Assembly: GCA_964429135.1 (NCBI GenBank) | Contig: CAYSAU010000016.1 | Location: forward strand, 1 to 64,000 | Source: CAZSDU01 sp964429135 | GTDB lineage: Bacteria; Bacteroidota; Bacteroidia; Bacteroidales; FEN-979 | DNA length: 64,000 nt | Direction: 5' to 3' | Shown: positions 27,369-36,239 of the stretch, piece after piece | How positions within the stretch are numbered: position 1 is the first letter of the stretch | Layout of the letters: each line of letters starts with the position of its first letter | Notes under the pieces: generated by a model | Told to the model about the DNA's origin: nothing | The model's input: the letters and a program-made list of their open reading frames with translations, nothing else | Databases searched by the model: none | Made by a program: the position numbers and the translations under genes

Positions 27369-28913
27369 TTATTTTGCATAGCTGACGGCCCTTGTTTCAC
27401 GGATCACGGTGATCTTGATCTGCCCGGGATAGGTCATTTCGCTCTGGATTTTCTTGCTAAGGTCGAAAGCAATGGTATTGGCTTCAACATCGGTAACCTT
27501 ATCGGCTCCGACGATGACCCTAAGTTCGCGGCCGGCCTGGATGGCATAGGTTTTCACCACACCGGGATAGCTCAGTGCAAGTTCCTCGAGATGTTTGAGC
27601 CTTTCAATATAGGCTTCCACCACTTCGCGGCGAGCTCCAGGCCTGGCGCCTGAGATGGCATCACAAACCTGGATAATGGGGGAGAGGAGATTGTCCATTT
27701 CCGTTTCATCGTGATGTGCCCCGATGGCATTGATGATTTCCGGTTTTTCTTTGAACTTTTCAGCCATTTTCATTCCCAGTATGGCATGGGGTAATTCGGG
27801 TTCCGTGTCGGGAACTTTCCCGATATCATGTAGCAATCCAGCCCTTTTAGCCAGTTTCGGGTTTAAACCCAGTTCGGCTGCCATCGTGGCACTGAGTTTG
27901 GCGACTTCGATGGAATGCTGAAGGAGGTTCTGTCCGTATGAGGAACGGTACTTCATCTTCCCAATCATACGGATCAGTTCATGGTGGATATTGTGAATCC
28001 CTAAGTCGATGGTAACCCGCTTGCCTGTTTCAATGATTTCCTGTTCGATTTGTTTCCTGGTCTTGGCGACAACTTCCTCGATACGGGCGGGATGAATTCG
28101 TCCATCGGTGACCAGCTTATGGAGAGAAAGACGGGCTATTTCTCGACGAACCGGATCAAAGCCAGAAAGGATGATGGCATCCGGGGAATCATCGATGATG
28201 ATTTCAACCCCGGTAAGCGACTCCAGGGTTCTGATGTTTCTGCCTTCCCTGCCGATGATTCTCCCTTTTACCTCTTCGTTTTCGATATTAAAAACGGAAA
28301 CGGTATTCTCAATCGCATGTTCAGAAGCAGTCCGTTGGATGGTTTCTATGATGATCTTTCGGGCTTCTGTATTGGCCGTCATTTTTGCTTCATCAATAAT
28401 ATCCTTGATATGAACCAGGGCTTCCGACTTGGCTTCTTCTTTGAGTGTTTCCAGAAGCTGGGCCTTTGCTTCCATGGCTGAAAGGCCGGAGATGGATTCC
28501 AGCTTATCCACCTGGACTTTCATGGCTTTTTCAAGGTCAGCCTGTTTTTTATTGACAATTTCCATCTGCTGTGCAAGACCCTGACGGACAGCCATGGTTT
28601 CTTTCTGCTTTTTCGTCAGCTCTTCCATTCGCTGATTCAGGGTAGACTCTTTCTGCTTTAGACGGTTTTCATTTTTATTGACTTCTTCATTTTTCTCATG
28701 AATATATTTTTCATGCTCGGTCTTCAACTGAAGAAATTTTTCTTTTGCCTGAAGGATTTTATCCCGTTTGATGACTTCGGCTTTGTCCATGGCTTCCTTA
28801 AGCAATGCATCACGTTTGCGCTCAAGGGCTTTGTTCAGGATAGTTCCTGTGATTACCCCGCCAATGATAATGCCGGTCACCCCAATAATTAAAAATAATA
28901 TCATACCTTCCAT
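27369..28913 (-). CDS. rny: Ribonuclease Y
   Basis: RNase Y is a membrane-anchored endoribonuclease that initiates mRNA decay. The 514-residue protein has one N-terminal membrane segment (residues 4-24) and a long charged coiled coil (about 30-200). A KH domain follows (VKGRIIGREGRNIRTLESLTGV near residue 215, split here), then an HD domain with LLHDIGKVPDTE and GAHHDETEM. The length and order are exactly those of the family. It is convergent with kup, with only 9 nt between the stop codons. Confidence 0.97.
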   Translation of the reverse strand: MEGMILFLIIGVTGIIIGGVITGTILNKALERKRDALLKEAMDKAEVIKRDKILQAKEKFLQLKTEHEKYIHEKNEEVNKNENRLKQKESTLNQRMEELTKKQKETMAVRQGLAQQMEIVNKKQADLEKAMKVQVDKLESISGLSAMEAKAQLLETLKEEAKSEALVHIKDIIDEAKMTANTEARKIIIETIQRTASEHAIENTVSVFNIENEEVKGRIIGREGRNIRTLESLTGVEIIIDDSPDAIILSGFDPVRREIARLSLHKLVTDGRIHPARIEEVVAKTRKQIEQEIIETGKRVTIDLGIHNIHHELIRMIGKMKYRSSYGQNLLQHSIEVAKLSATMAAELGLNPKLAKRAGLLHDIGKVPDTEPELPHAILGMKMAEKFKEKPEIINAIGAHHDETEMDNLLSPIIQVCDAISGARPGARREVVEAYIERLKHLEELALSYPGVVKTYAIQAGRELRVIVGADKVTDVEANTIAFDLSKKIQSEMTYPGQIKITVIRETRAVSYAK

Positions 28914-28992
28914 CGTTTAGTGTTTTTGTAAAGGGTGATTGGATCACGCCTTTGAGTTTATGAATGATGAAGGATCGTTAAAGGACAAAAAA

Positions 28993-29187
28993 AACCCGCA
29001 ATAACCAGCGAGGTATTGATAAACCTCAATTGACACGAATAGAGCTGCCAAACTTTTCGAACTTCCACTGCCCGGAAACTAATCCGGATCTTCGCCGAAA
29101 CGAAGTGAGGCCTGTCCTACATGTTGATGAGCTTTGCCCTAATATTTGTAATGTTAGGTTTACAAACTGTCTGAATTACTGCGGGTA
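28993..29187 (-). ncRNA. ssrS: 6S RNA (SsrS), Bacteroidetes type
   Basis: The 307-nt gap between rny and zapA holds a long, mostly paired RNA on the minus strand. The ends close as ACCCGCAGTAATTC at the 5' end (29186 downwards) against GGTTATTGCGGGT at the 3' end. Opposing irregular stems surround a large internal bulge region, and an eight-T run follows the 3' end at about 28986-28993. The location immediately after zapA is the conserved ssrS context also seen in proteobacteria. 6S RNA mimics an open promoter and binds the housekeeping holoenzyme. The fold was judged by eye. Confidence 0.75.
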
Positions 29188-29220
29188 AAATCGAATTATT
29201 TTTTCAAAGAACGTAGTGGC

Positions 29221-29511
29221 TTATTCCTGAAGTTGTTCGTCCAGTGTCCTGTCAATTTCCATAAGGTATGACTCCCATTGGTCTTCCTTATCCCTCAGCA
29301 ACTGCTCATCCTGTAAAAAACTTGTCGCATATTCAATGGCAACCATGGCAAGCAGATCCTGTTTATCTTTATACGCATAACTGGTTGAATAATCTTTTAT
29401 TCGCTTTTCAATCAATTTCGCTGCCTTACGGAATAATATCTCATGTTCTTTTTCAATCACCAGTCGGTAATTCCTTTCAGCAACGCTTAACGATATGGAA
29501 AGTTCATCCAT
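29221..29511 (-). CDS. zapA: Cell division protein ZapA
   Basis: ZapA bundles FtsZ filaments at the division ring. The 96-residue protein matches the family: a short N-terminal beta hairpin (LSISLSVAERNYRLVIEKEHE), then FRKAAKLIEKRIKDY and a C-terminal coiled coil with LLAMVAIEYATSFLQ. The length is normal. It is directly preceded by a small coiled-coil gene (1 nt apart) and followed by 6S RNA, from which it is separated by 33 nt. Confidence 0.92.
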   Translation of the reverse strand: MDELSISLSVAERNYRLVIEKEHEILFRKAAKLIEKRIKDYSTSYAYKDKQDLLAMVAIEYATSFLQDEQLLRDKEDQWESYLMEIDRTLDEQLQE

Positions 29512-29512
29512 T

Positions 29513-29800
29513 TCAGGTATTTAAAAGCCCAATGCATTTATCAATTTCCCGCAACAATTCGTTGATTTTTAATTTCGCTTCAACGTTTCCTTCTTTTGTT
29601 TCAAATGCTTTAGCCAGTTTTAATAGGTTTACTTTTTCTTCTAACTGTTCTATGTTTTTCTTTTGCTGGGTTAAATTTACTTTAAGTTCGTCAATTTCAT
29701 TTAATAATTTTTCACATTCCGTCTTCAGCAGTTGATTTCTTTCCGTCAATTTCCTGACTTTATATTCAATGCCGGAAACCAGTGTGGAAACATCTCCCAT
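29513..29800 (-). CDS. Small coiled-coil protein, ZapB-like
   Basis: The chosen start gives 95 residues beginning MGDVSTLVSGIEYKVRKL. Almost the whole protein is a heptad coiled coil (about residues 5-60), followed by a short helix. It is cotranscribed with zapA, where Bacteroidetes usually place such a gene, so a divisome role like ZapB is plausible but not shown. The frame extends to a TTG at 29827, but that codon lies inside the promoter box at 29825-29832, which rules it out. Confidence 0.75.
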   Translation of the reverse strand: MGDVSTLVSGIEYKVRKLTERNQLLKTECEKLLNEIDELKVNLTQQKKNIEQLEEKVNLLKLAKAFETKEGNVEAKLKINELLREIDKCIGLLNT

Positions 29801-29824
29801 GAGAACGAATTTAATATTCTTATG

Positions 29825-29855
29825 CAAATATAAGCATTCAGTAAATGCCGGACAA
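29825..29855 (-). promoter_or_regulatory. Promoter of the zapB-like/zapA/6S RNA unit
   Basis: On the minus strand TTG (29853-29855), a 20-bp spacer, and TATATTTG (29825-29832) match the Bacteroidetes consensus. The ATG at 29800 is 24 nt downstream of the -7 box. Confidence 0.65.
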
Positions 29856-29942
29856 CATTAATGAAGAGATAATTTTTTTCAACCATGTATTACTTTTCTA
29901 TCGCTAACCAGATTAAGCAGGGTATAGATAATATGAAAAAGG

Positions 29943-31256
29943 ATGGAAGAGCAATTTCTTCATTATCTCTGGAAATTCAGATTGCTGAATCTCCAACTCA
30001 GGCTTCTCAGTGGAGAACCGTTAACCGTCCTGCATCCGGGAGTATATAATCATGATGGAGGACCTGATTTTTTTAATGCCCGGATCAGGATAGGGCAGAC
30101 TACATGGGCGGGTAATGTTGAGATCCATGGAAAAGCTTCAGACTGGTATCGGCACGGACATCATCGCGACAAAGCCTATGATAATATTGTATTGCACGTG
30201 GTTTATGAAAGTGATCAGGAAGTGAAAACCTCTGATTCTCATTTGATCCCTACCCTGGAATTAAAGCAACAATACCCTGCCCATCTCTTGAGCCATTATC
30301 AGAACATGATGACATCGCATCAGTGGATCCCATGTTATGCGTTGCTGAAGGATTTAAACAAACAGGAGCTTTCCGTTTGGATGACTGTACTGGCTCTGGA
30401 GCGATTGAAAAAAAAATCAGAGACTATCTATCCGCTCTGGGATTCCTGCGGAAAGGATTGGAAGGAAAGTTTTTACCGATTCATGTCCCTGAATTTCGGT
30501 TTTCGTATTAATGCCCTGCCCTTTGAATTACTGGCCAAGGCCTTACCCTTTAAAGTCATGACCCGACAGGGATATGATTTGTTCTTGCTGGAGTCTTTAC
30601 TCTATGGGATGTCGGGATTGATTCTTCCGGGAGTCAGGGATGATTACCCCAAAGCATTGAAACGTGAATTTGATTTTTTCCGGGAAAAGTATCAGCTTCA
30701 ACCCATATCTTCCGGGCTTTGGAAGTTTTTAAGACTAAGGCCCGGCAATTTTCCGACGATCCGGTTGAGTGAATGGGCAGCATTTCTCCATCATCATCAG
30801 GAAAATCTTTTCGATTTTTTATTGGAGAATGATCTGGAAGTCTGGCGGAAGGCTTTATCCGTCAAAGCCTCAGTGTACTGGAATGAGCATTTTATTTTCG
30901 ATAAAAAATCAGCATATAAACCAAAGATTCTTGGAGAATCTTCCATTAACCTTTTAATCGTCAATGCGCTGCTCCCTTTTCTTTTTTTTTATTCCCGTCA
31001 AAAATCAGTTCCAACCCTGTCTGATCGGGCACTGCAAATGCTCGACCTGCTTCCCGCTGAGAATAACCGGGAATTATCCCTATGGAAAAATGGAGGAATA
31101 GCAACGAATTCAGCCTTGGATACCCAGGCGTTGATACAGTTGAAACGCACATATTGTGATTTCAAACGTTGCTTGGAGTGCAGAATCGGTCATCAAATCA
31201 TGAAAAACAAAACCCATGAAAAAAATCAACTGGATCAGGGATTACCTTTGCTTTAA
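29943..31256 (+). CDS. DUF2851 family protein
   Basis: This 437-residue soluble protein belongs to DUF2851, a family of unknown function found mainly in Bacteroidetes. Diagnostic stretches are EEQFLHYLWKFRLLN at the N-terminus, GVYNHDGGPDFFNARIRIG (about residues 33-51) and the HGHHRDKAYDNIVLHVVY segment near residue 71. The C-terminal CDFKRCLECRIG contains two Cys that could bind metal. The His/Asp-rich N-terminal part resembles a nuclease-like or metal-binding core, which is only an impression. It overlaps the next gene by 41 nt. Confidence 0.85.
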   Translation: MEEQFLHYLWKFRLLNLQLRLLSGEPLTVLHPGVYNHDGGPDFFNARIRIGQTTWAGNVEIHGKASDWYRHGHHRDKAYDNIVLHVVYESDQEVKTSDSHLIPTLELKQQYPAHLLSHYQNMMTSHQWIPCYALLKDLNKQELSVWMTVLALERLKKKSETIYPLWDSCGKDWKESFYRFMSLNFGFRINALPFELLAKALPFKVMTRQGYDLFLLESLLYGMSGLILPGVRDDYPKALKREFDFFREKYQLQPISSGLWKFLRLRPGNFPTIRLSEWAAFLHHHQENLFDFLLENDLEVWRKALSVKASVYWNEHFIFDKKSAYKPKILGESSINLLIVNALLPFLFFYSRQKSVPTLSDRALQMLDLLPAENNRELSLWKNGGIATNSALDTQALIQLKRTYCDFKRCLECRIGHQIMKNKTHEKNQLDQGLPLL

Positions 31257-31926
31257 CCGGACAGAATTAAGAGGAATATTTATTTTACTCACGCTCCTTG
31301 TTATTATGATACTCATCAATGCGTATTATCCACAGGAAATCAGACAAAAACCCATTGATTTTTCCAGTTTTGAAAATGAAGTTCTGAGATTTGAAATGGT
31401 ATGGGAAAATGGCCGGAAAAAAGAAAATGCAGATAGAACGAAAAGATTACATCATCGAAACCGGGGATATCAACCTTCGCATCAGGATTGTACAAAAACA
31501 ATCAAAAAGAGTCCAAATCTCATTTTTACCATTGAACTAAACACTGCCGATACATTTGATCTTCAGCGATTGAAAGGAATAGGCCCTTCCTTTGCCCGGA
31601 GAATTCTTTCACACCGGGAGCGACTGGGCGGTTTTCTGAGAAAAGATCAGTTGCTGGAGGTTTGGGGAATGGATTCTGCCCGTTATTTACTCATTGAGAA
31701 ATATATCAAAGTTGAAGGGGATTCCATTAAAACCATCAACTTGAATCAGGTTACTTTCAAGGAATTGCTTCGTCATCCGTATTTCCCGTTTGAATTAACG
31801 AAATGCATTATCCAATACCGTCAAAAGAATAAAAAATTCAGCGCTTTGGAAGAGTTAAAGAAAATACCCCTAGTCAATGATTCAGTGTTCAGGCGGATCA
31901 CTCCCTATCTCAGAATCGATCCCTGA
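31216..31926 (+). CDS. Membrane-anchored helix-hairpin-helix protein (ComEA-like)
   Basis: The 236-residue protein has one membrane segment at about residues 17-38 and a basic linker. Two helix-hairpin-helix units follow: IELNTADTFDLQRLKGIGPSFARRI (from about residue 99, split here) and INLNQVTFKELLRHPYFPFEL. HhH motifs bind DNA backbone non-specifically. ComEA has the same plan and delivers DNA to ComEC, so a role in DNA uptake is plausible. It overlaps DUF2851 upstream and, tail to tail, the rhomboid gene by 45 nt. Confidence 0.82.
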   Translation: MKKINWIRDYLCFNRTELRGIFILLTLLVIMILINAYYPQEIRQKPIDFSSFENEVLRFEMVWENGRKKENADRTKRLHHRNRGYQPSHQDCTKTIKKSPNLIFTIELNTADTFDLQRLKGIGPSFARRILSHRERLGGFLRKDQLLEVWGMDSARYLLIEKYIKVEGDSIKTINLNQVTFKELLRHPYFPFELTKCIIQYRQKNKKFSALEELKKIPLVNDSVFRRITPYLRIDP

Positions 31927-32541
31927 ATCGTCTTCCTCTTCTTCTTCCCAATGATGTTCTCTGGCCTGAGGCCCTGATTTGCGAAAATATACTGAAAGGA
32001 CCAGCCCTGCCAGTAGTCCCATCAGGTGAGATTCCCAGGAAATCCTTTGCTTGGGGAAAAACTCAGGAAAAATTCCCCAGATCAATCCTCCGTATAGAAA
32101 AGTGATCAACAGGGTGATCACCATCAAAGCAGGTTCCCTCCTGATGATCCCGCTGAAGAACAGAAAAGCGGCAAGGCCGTATATGATCCCGCTGGCACCT
32201 ATGTGGGCAGCCCCACCCCTGGCAAAAGTCCATACCCAGAGACCGGTAATAAAATATAAAAGGAAGAGGATCAACCAGGCAATTTCCTTGTAAAAGAAAA
32301 ATAATAGTGCCCCGAGTACCAGTAAGGGAACGGAATTAGCAAATAAATGCGATACATCAGCATGAAGAAAAGGGCAAGTCAAAATACCGATCAAGCCCTT
32401 TGTTTCCAGCGGATATAACCCGAATTGATTCAAATTCAAGTCGAAAACAAGATCAATCCCCTTGATAAGCCATAAAAGGAGAACAAACATGAAAGGAAAA
32501 AGAAAACTCCGGAATAATCTTATTTTATCTGTTTCAGCCAC
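31882..32541 (-). CDS. Rhomboid family intramembrane serine protease
   Basis: Six membrane segments span about residues 10-190 of 219. The catalytic Ser117 lies in HIGASGIIYG and the catalytic His172 in SWESHLMGLLAGL, the dyad of active rhomboids. The HADVSHLFANS loop with its His and Asn matches the family oxyanion region. The C-terminal tail is acidic. Substrates are unknown. It is convergent with and overlaps the HhH gene by 45 nt. Confidence 0.93.
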   Translation of the reverse strand: MAETDKIRLFRSFLFPFMFVLLLWLIKGIDLVFDLNLNQFGLYPLETKGLIGILTCPFLHADVSHLFANSVPLLVLGALLFFFYKEIAWLILFLLYFITGLWVWTFARGGAAHIGASGIIYGLAAFLFFSGIIRREPALMVITLLITFLYGGLIWGIFPEFFPKQRISWESHLMGLLAGLVLSVYFRKSGPQAREHHWEEEEEDDSGIDSEIGSDPPEH

Positions 32542-32610
32542 ATGGCATAATATTTCTGGTTAAAATTAGTTAAAATTACCATAAACGGACAACCGAAATT
32601 AAAATTAACT

Positions 32611-32618
32611 TACCTTTG
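32611..32618 (+). promoter_or_regulatory. TAnnTTTG box for the S41 protease gene
   Basis: TACCTTTG lies 35 nt before the ATG at 32654. No consensus -33 was seen. Confidence 0.5.
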
Positions 32619-32653
32619 AATGCTCAAAACCTTTTATTTATAAGCCATTCATG

Positions 32654-34270
32654 ATGAATTACAAAATTTTCTCCAACTTTCAGCTTTTTGCTTTGACCTT
32701 TTTATTCTTAGCTTTCTTTAATTCCGGATTACAGGCTCAAAAACCTGATCCGAATACAGGGATGAAGAAGTACAATACTGCCATGCAGATCATCAAGTTT
32801 GCTTATGTAGATACCATCAATGAAGGTAAACTTGTTGAAAAGGCCATTGTTGAAACGCTTAAAGAACTTGATCCACATTCTGTATACATACCCAAAAGTG
32901 AAGTTCAACGCGCCAATGAACCCCTGGAGGGAAATTTTGACGGAATCGGAGTGCAATTTGAAATAATAAGGGATACGATTACAGTCGTTCATCCCATCCC
33001 CGGTGGACCCTCTGAAAAACTGGGAATCATGTCTGGTGATAAAATTATTAAAATTGATACCGAACTGGTAGTCGGTAAAAAAATCAACAATCAATTCGTG
33101 CTGGATCATCTGCGCGGGAAACGGGGTACAAAAGTAGGAGTTTCCATTTACCGTAAAGGAAAAAAGGAACTGATAGACTACCTTATCACCCGGGATAAAA
33201 TTCCTATTAACAGTATAGATGCAGCTTATATGATTACCCCGGAAACAGGTTATATCAACCTGAATCGGTTTTCACAGTCTTCCATGCAGGAATTTACAGA
33301 AGCCGTATTTAAACTGAAAGCTGAAGGAATGAAAAGCCTTATCCTTGATCTGAGGAATAATTCCGGGGGTTATATGGGTACCTCGATCGATCTTTCAGAT
33401 GAGTTCCTTGGTCCTAACCGGTTGATCGTTTATACCCAGGGACTTCGCAGCCCTAAAGAGGAATTTTTCTCTACTGCCAGGGGGCTATTTGAAAAAGGAA
33501 AGCTGGTGATTATGATCAATGAAAATTCGGCTTCTGCCAGCGAAATTGTATCGGGTGCTGTACAGGATTGGGATAGGGGAATCATCGTTGGACGGAGATC
33601 GTTTGGGAAGGGGCTGGTTCAACGCCCATTTCAACTTCCCGATAGTTCACAGATGCGCCTGACTACAGCAAGGTACTATAATCCTTCCGGCAAATGCATT
33701 CAGAAACCGTACCAGGCGGGAATGGATAATTACTACGAAGATTTCAGCCAGAGAGTCAGGCATGGTGAACTGGTGCATGCAGACAGTATTAAGTTTCCGG
33801 ATTCATTGAAATTTTTCACCTCAAAGAAAAGGGTTGTTTACGGTGGGGGAGGCATCATGCCTGATGTCTTCATTCCCTGGGATTCAAGTTTGGTAAGTGA
33901 TTATTATCTTGATCTTAGGCGAAAAAATGTGATTAATTCATTTGTCGGGGATTATGTGGACCGTGAGCGTAAAAACCTAAAGCAAAATTATCGTGTGTTT
34001 GCAGAGTTTGATAAAAATTTCACCCTGAATGAGGCTTTTATGAATACTTTTTTTGAAGCTGCAGAAAAAGCAGGGGTGAAAAAAGATGAAAAAGGATATA
34101 TTGCTTCTGAAGTTTTGATCAAATCACAGATTAAAGGATTGATCGCCCAGAAATTATGGGATATGAATGAACTTTATGCGATTGTAAATCAAAGTGATCA
34201 GGAAGTCCAGAAAGCCATTGAGGTGATCAATAATGATGGTTTATTCGAAAGACTGCAGATCGATCATTGA
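32654..34270 (+). CDS. S41 family C-terminal processing peptidase (CtpA/Tsp-like)
   Basis: The protein (538 residues from the second of two adjacent ATGs) has a signal peptide to about residue 27, a short helical region, a PDZ domain (about residues 85-180; GPSEKLGIMSGDKI) and the S41 core. Ser294 in SASASEIV and Lys319 in RSFGKGLVQ are spaced 25 residues apart, like the Ser/Lys dyad of Tsp. A 180-residue C-terminal extension follows. It acts in the periplasm on C-termini of envelope proteins; specific substrates are unknown. Confidence 0.94.
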   Translation: MNYKIFSNFQLFALTFLFLAFFNSGLQAQKPDPNTGMKKYNTAMQIIKFAYVDTINEGKLVEKAIVETLKELDPHSVYIPKSEVQRANEPLEGNFDGIGVQFEIIRDTITVVHPIPGGPSEKLGIMSGDKIIKIDTELVVGKKINNQFVLDHLRGKRGTKVGVSIYRKGKKELIDYLITRDKIPINSIDAAYMITPETGYINLNRFSQSSMQEFTEAVFKLKAEGMKSLILDLRNNSGGYMGTSIDLSDEFLGPNRLIVYTQGLRSPKEEFFSTARGLFEKGKLVIMINENSASASEIVSGAVQDWDRGIIVGRRSFGKGLVQRPFQLPDSSQMRLTTARYYNPSGKCIQKPYQAGMDNYYEDFSQRVRHGELVHADSIKFPDSLKFFTSKKRVVYGGGGIMPDVFIPWDSSLVSDYYLDLRRKNVINSFVGDYVDRERKNLKQNYRVFAEFDKNFTLNEAFMNTFFEAAEKAGVKKDEKGYIASEVLIKSQIKGLIAQKLWDMNELYAIVNQSDQEVQKAIEVINNDGLFERLQIDH

Positions 34271-34273
34271 TTT

Positions 34274-35464
34274 TTAATTCAGCACCTTAGTTACCAGCTC
34301 GGCAGCATCAAGTAAAGTTATCGCTGAATGGACTTTTAATCCTGATGCGTCAATGATTTTTTTTCCTTCCTTGGCATTGGTCCCCTGAAGCCTGACGATG
34401 ATGGGAACATTAATTTCGCCGATGTTGTGGCAGGCATCGACGACCCCCTGAGCAACCCGGTCGCAGCGTACGATACCCCCAAAAATATTCACCAAAATGG
34501 CTTTTACTGCCGGATCTTTTAAAATAATACGGAAACCTTCTTCCACCCTTTTGGCGCTGGCAGAGCCACCGACGTCAAGGAAGTTAGCAGGGTCGCCCCC
34601 TGAAAGTTTAATGATATCCATCGTGGCCATGGCCAGTCCGGCCCCATTTACCATGCAGCCGACATTCCCGTTAAGTTTCACATAATTCAGATCATGCCGT
34701 GTTGCTTCCACTTCAGTGGGGTCTTCTTCATCATAGTCCCGCATGGCTGCAATGTCAGGATGACGGAATAATGCATTATTATCGATCACGACTTTGGCAT
34801 CTGCAGCCAGGATTTTATTGTCTGAGGTTTTAAAAACAGGATTAATCTCTACCAGGGAAGCATCACTTTGTTCATATGCTTTATATACGGCAAACACAAA
34901 TTTGACCATATTTTTATAGGCATCATCTTTTAATCCGAGATGGAAGGCAACTTTCCTTGCCTGGAAAGCCTGAAGTCCGATTTTTGGATCGATTTCTTCC
35001 GTAAAAATCAGTTCCGGTGTCTCCTCAGCCACCTTTTCAATATCCATGCCTCCCCTGGGAGAGTACATCAGTATGGTATGACCCCTTTGCCTGTTGAGGA
35101 GGACACTCATGTATAATTCCGATGGTTCTGAGGGACCGGAATAAAAAATATTTTGTTCCACATATACCTTTCTGACAAGCTTTCCCTGAGCCGTTGTTTG
35201 GGGAGTCACCAATCTCATGCCCAGAATGGTATCAGCAGCTTCTCTGACCTCCTCAATAGACCTGGCTACTTTAACTCCACCCCCTTTACCCCGACCCCCT
35301 GCATGTACCTGGGCTTTTATGACCCATTTGTCAGTCCCGGTGGCTCCTGCCAGGTACTCAGCAGCTTTTACCGACTCTTCTATTGTATGTGCCAGAACAC
35401 CTTCGGGAACAGCAACGCCATATTGCTTGAGAATGGATTTGCTTTGAAATTCATGTAAATTCAT
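34274..35464 (-). CDS. sucC: Succinate-CoA ligase, ADP-forming, beta subunit
   Basis: SucC contributes the ATP-grasp nucleotide site and part of the succinate site of succinyl-CoA synthetase in the TCA cycle. The 396-residue protein begins MNLHEFQSKSILKQYGV, contains VIKAQVHAGGRGKGGGVK (about residues 47-64), and the C-terminal CoA-ligase part with NPANFLDVGGSA and FGGIVRCDRVAQG. The length is normal. The alpha-subunit gene sucD is not adjacent. It has its own promoter. Confidence 0.96.
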   Translation of the reverse strand: MNLHEFQSKSILKQYGVAVPEGVLAHTIEESVKAAEYLAGATGTDKWVIKAQVHAGGRGKGGGVKVARSIEEVREAADTILGMRLVTPQTTAQGKLVRKVYVEQNIFYSGPSEPSELYMSVLLNRQRGHTILMYSPRGGMDIEKVAEETPELIFTEEIDPKIGLQAFQARKVAFHLGLKDDAYKNMVKFVFAVYKAYEQSDASLVEINPVFKTSDNKILAADAKVVIDNNALFRHPDIAAMRDYDEEDPTEVEATRHDLNYVKLNGNVGCMVNGAGLAMATMDIIKLSGGDPANFLDVGGSASAKRVEEGFRIILKDPAVKAILVNIFGGIVRCDRVAQGVVDACHNIGEINVPIIVRLQGTNAKEGKKIIDASGLKVHSAITLLDAAELVTKVLN

Positions 35465-35489
35465 ATCGGAACGGATTGTATTGGAAGAT

Positions 35490-35497
35490 CAAAAATA
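35490..35497 (-). promoter_or_regulatory. TAnnTTTG box for sucC
   Basis: On the minus strand this reads TATTTTTG, 25 nt before the sucC ATG. Confidence 0.5.
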
Positions 35498-35540
35498 GGA
35501 GTTTCTTACGGATATCCAAATCCCTGACGGTGGATTTTAT

Positions 35541-35548
35541 TACCTTTG
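35541..35548 (+). promoter_or_regulatory. TAnnTTTG box for the LolD-like gene
   Basis: TACCTTTG lies 18 nt before ATG 35567. A TTG within the box begins the open frame, so that upstream start cannot be used. Confidence 0.55.
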
Positions 35549-35566
35549 CACTTTCATAACGGATCT

Positions 35567-36220
35567 ATGATATCTGCCCGCGACATTAGAAAATCATATG
35601 GCTCTCTTGAAGTTCTGAAAGGAATCAGCCTGGATATAAAAAAAGGCGAAATCATTTCCATTGTAGGAGCCTCAGGTGCTGGAAAATCAACCTTACTGCA
35701 TATTCTTGGCACACTTGATATGGCAGATTCAGGGATGCTTGAACTCAATGGAATAACAATCCAGGGATTATCCGATCGGAAACTGGCGTCCTTCCGTAAT
35801 CAGCATATTGGTTTTGTTTTTCAGTTTCATCATCTTCTTCCGGAATTTACGGCTTTGGAAAACGTCTGTATTCCCGCTTTCATTGCGGGGAAGAAGAAAA
35901 AAGATACAGCTCAAAAGGCGAAAAAAATTCTTGAATTCATGAACCTGGGGGATCGCATTCATCATCAACCTTCTGAGCTGTCGGGTGGTGAACAACAAAG
36001 GGTTGCAGTAGCCAGGGCATTGATGAACGACCCGGGGATGATCCTTGCCGATGAACCCTCAGGAAATCTCGATTCCGCAGCTTCTGTAGAACTGCATAAA
36101 TTGTTTTTCCGCTTAAGGGATAGTTTTAATCAAACCTATGTCATCGTAACCCATAATCTTGAACTGGCAAATATGGCAGACAGAAAACTTACCATCAAGG
36201 ATGGAATTATCCATTCATAA
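35567..36220 (+). CDS. ABC transporter ATPase, LolD/MacB type
   Basis: This 217-residue ATPase has Walker A GASGAGKST (near residue 37), the signature LSGGEQQRVAVARAL, Walker B ILADEPSGNLD and the switch His in VTHNLELA. The subclass is that of LolD, which powers lipoprotein release, and of MacB/FtsE. No permease gene is adjacent. It is followed after 19 nt by the giant repeat protein, with which it is probably co-transcribed. The start at 35567 follows from the promoter box just upstream. Confidence 0.88.
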   Translation: MISARDIRKSYGSLEVLKGISLDIKKGEIISIVGASGAGKSTLLHILGTLDMADSGMLELNGITIQGLSDRKLASFRNQHIGFVFQFHHLLPEFTALENVCIPAFIAGKKKKDTAQKAKKILEFMNLGDRIHHQPSELSGGEQQRVAVARALMNDPGMILADEPSGNLDSAASVELHKLFFRLRDSFNQTYVIVTHNLELANMADRKLTIKDGIIHS

Positions 36221-36239
36221 ACGCAAGCTTGGCCGACTC

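Noticed and set aside
29187..29220. Separate promoter for 6S RNA
   Set aside because: A TTTG is present on the minus strand, but the spacing to the RNA 5' end is too short and no TAnnTTTG box exists; processing from the zapA transcript is as likely.
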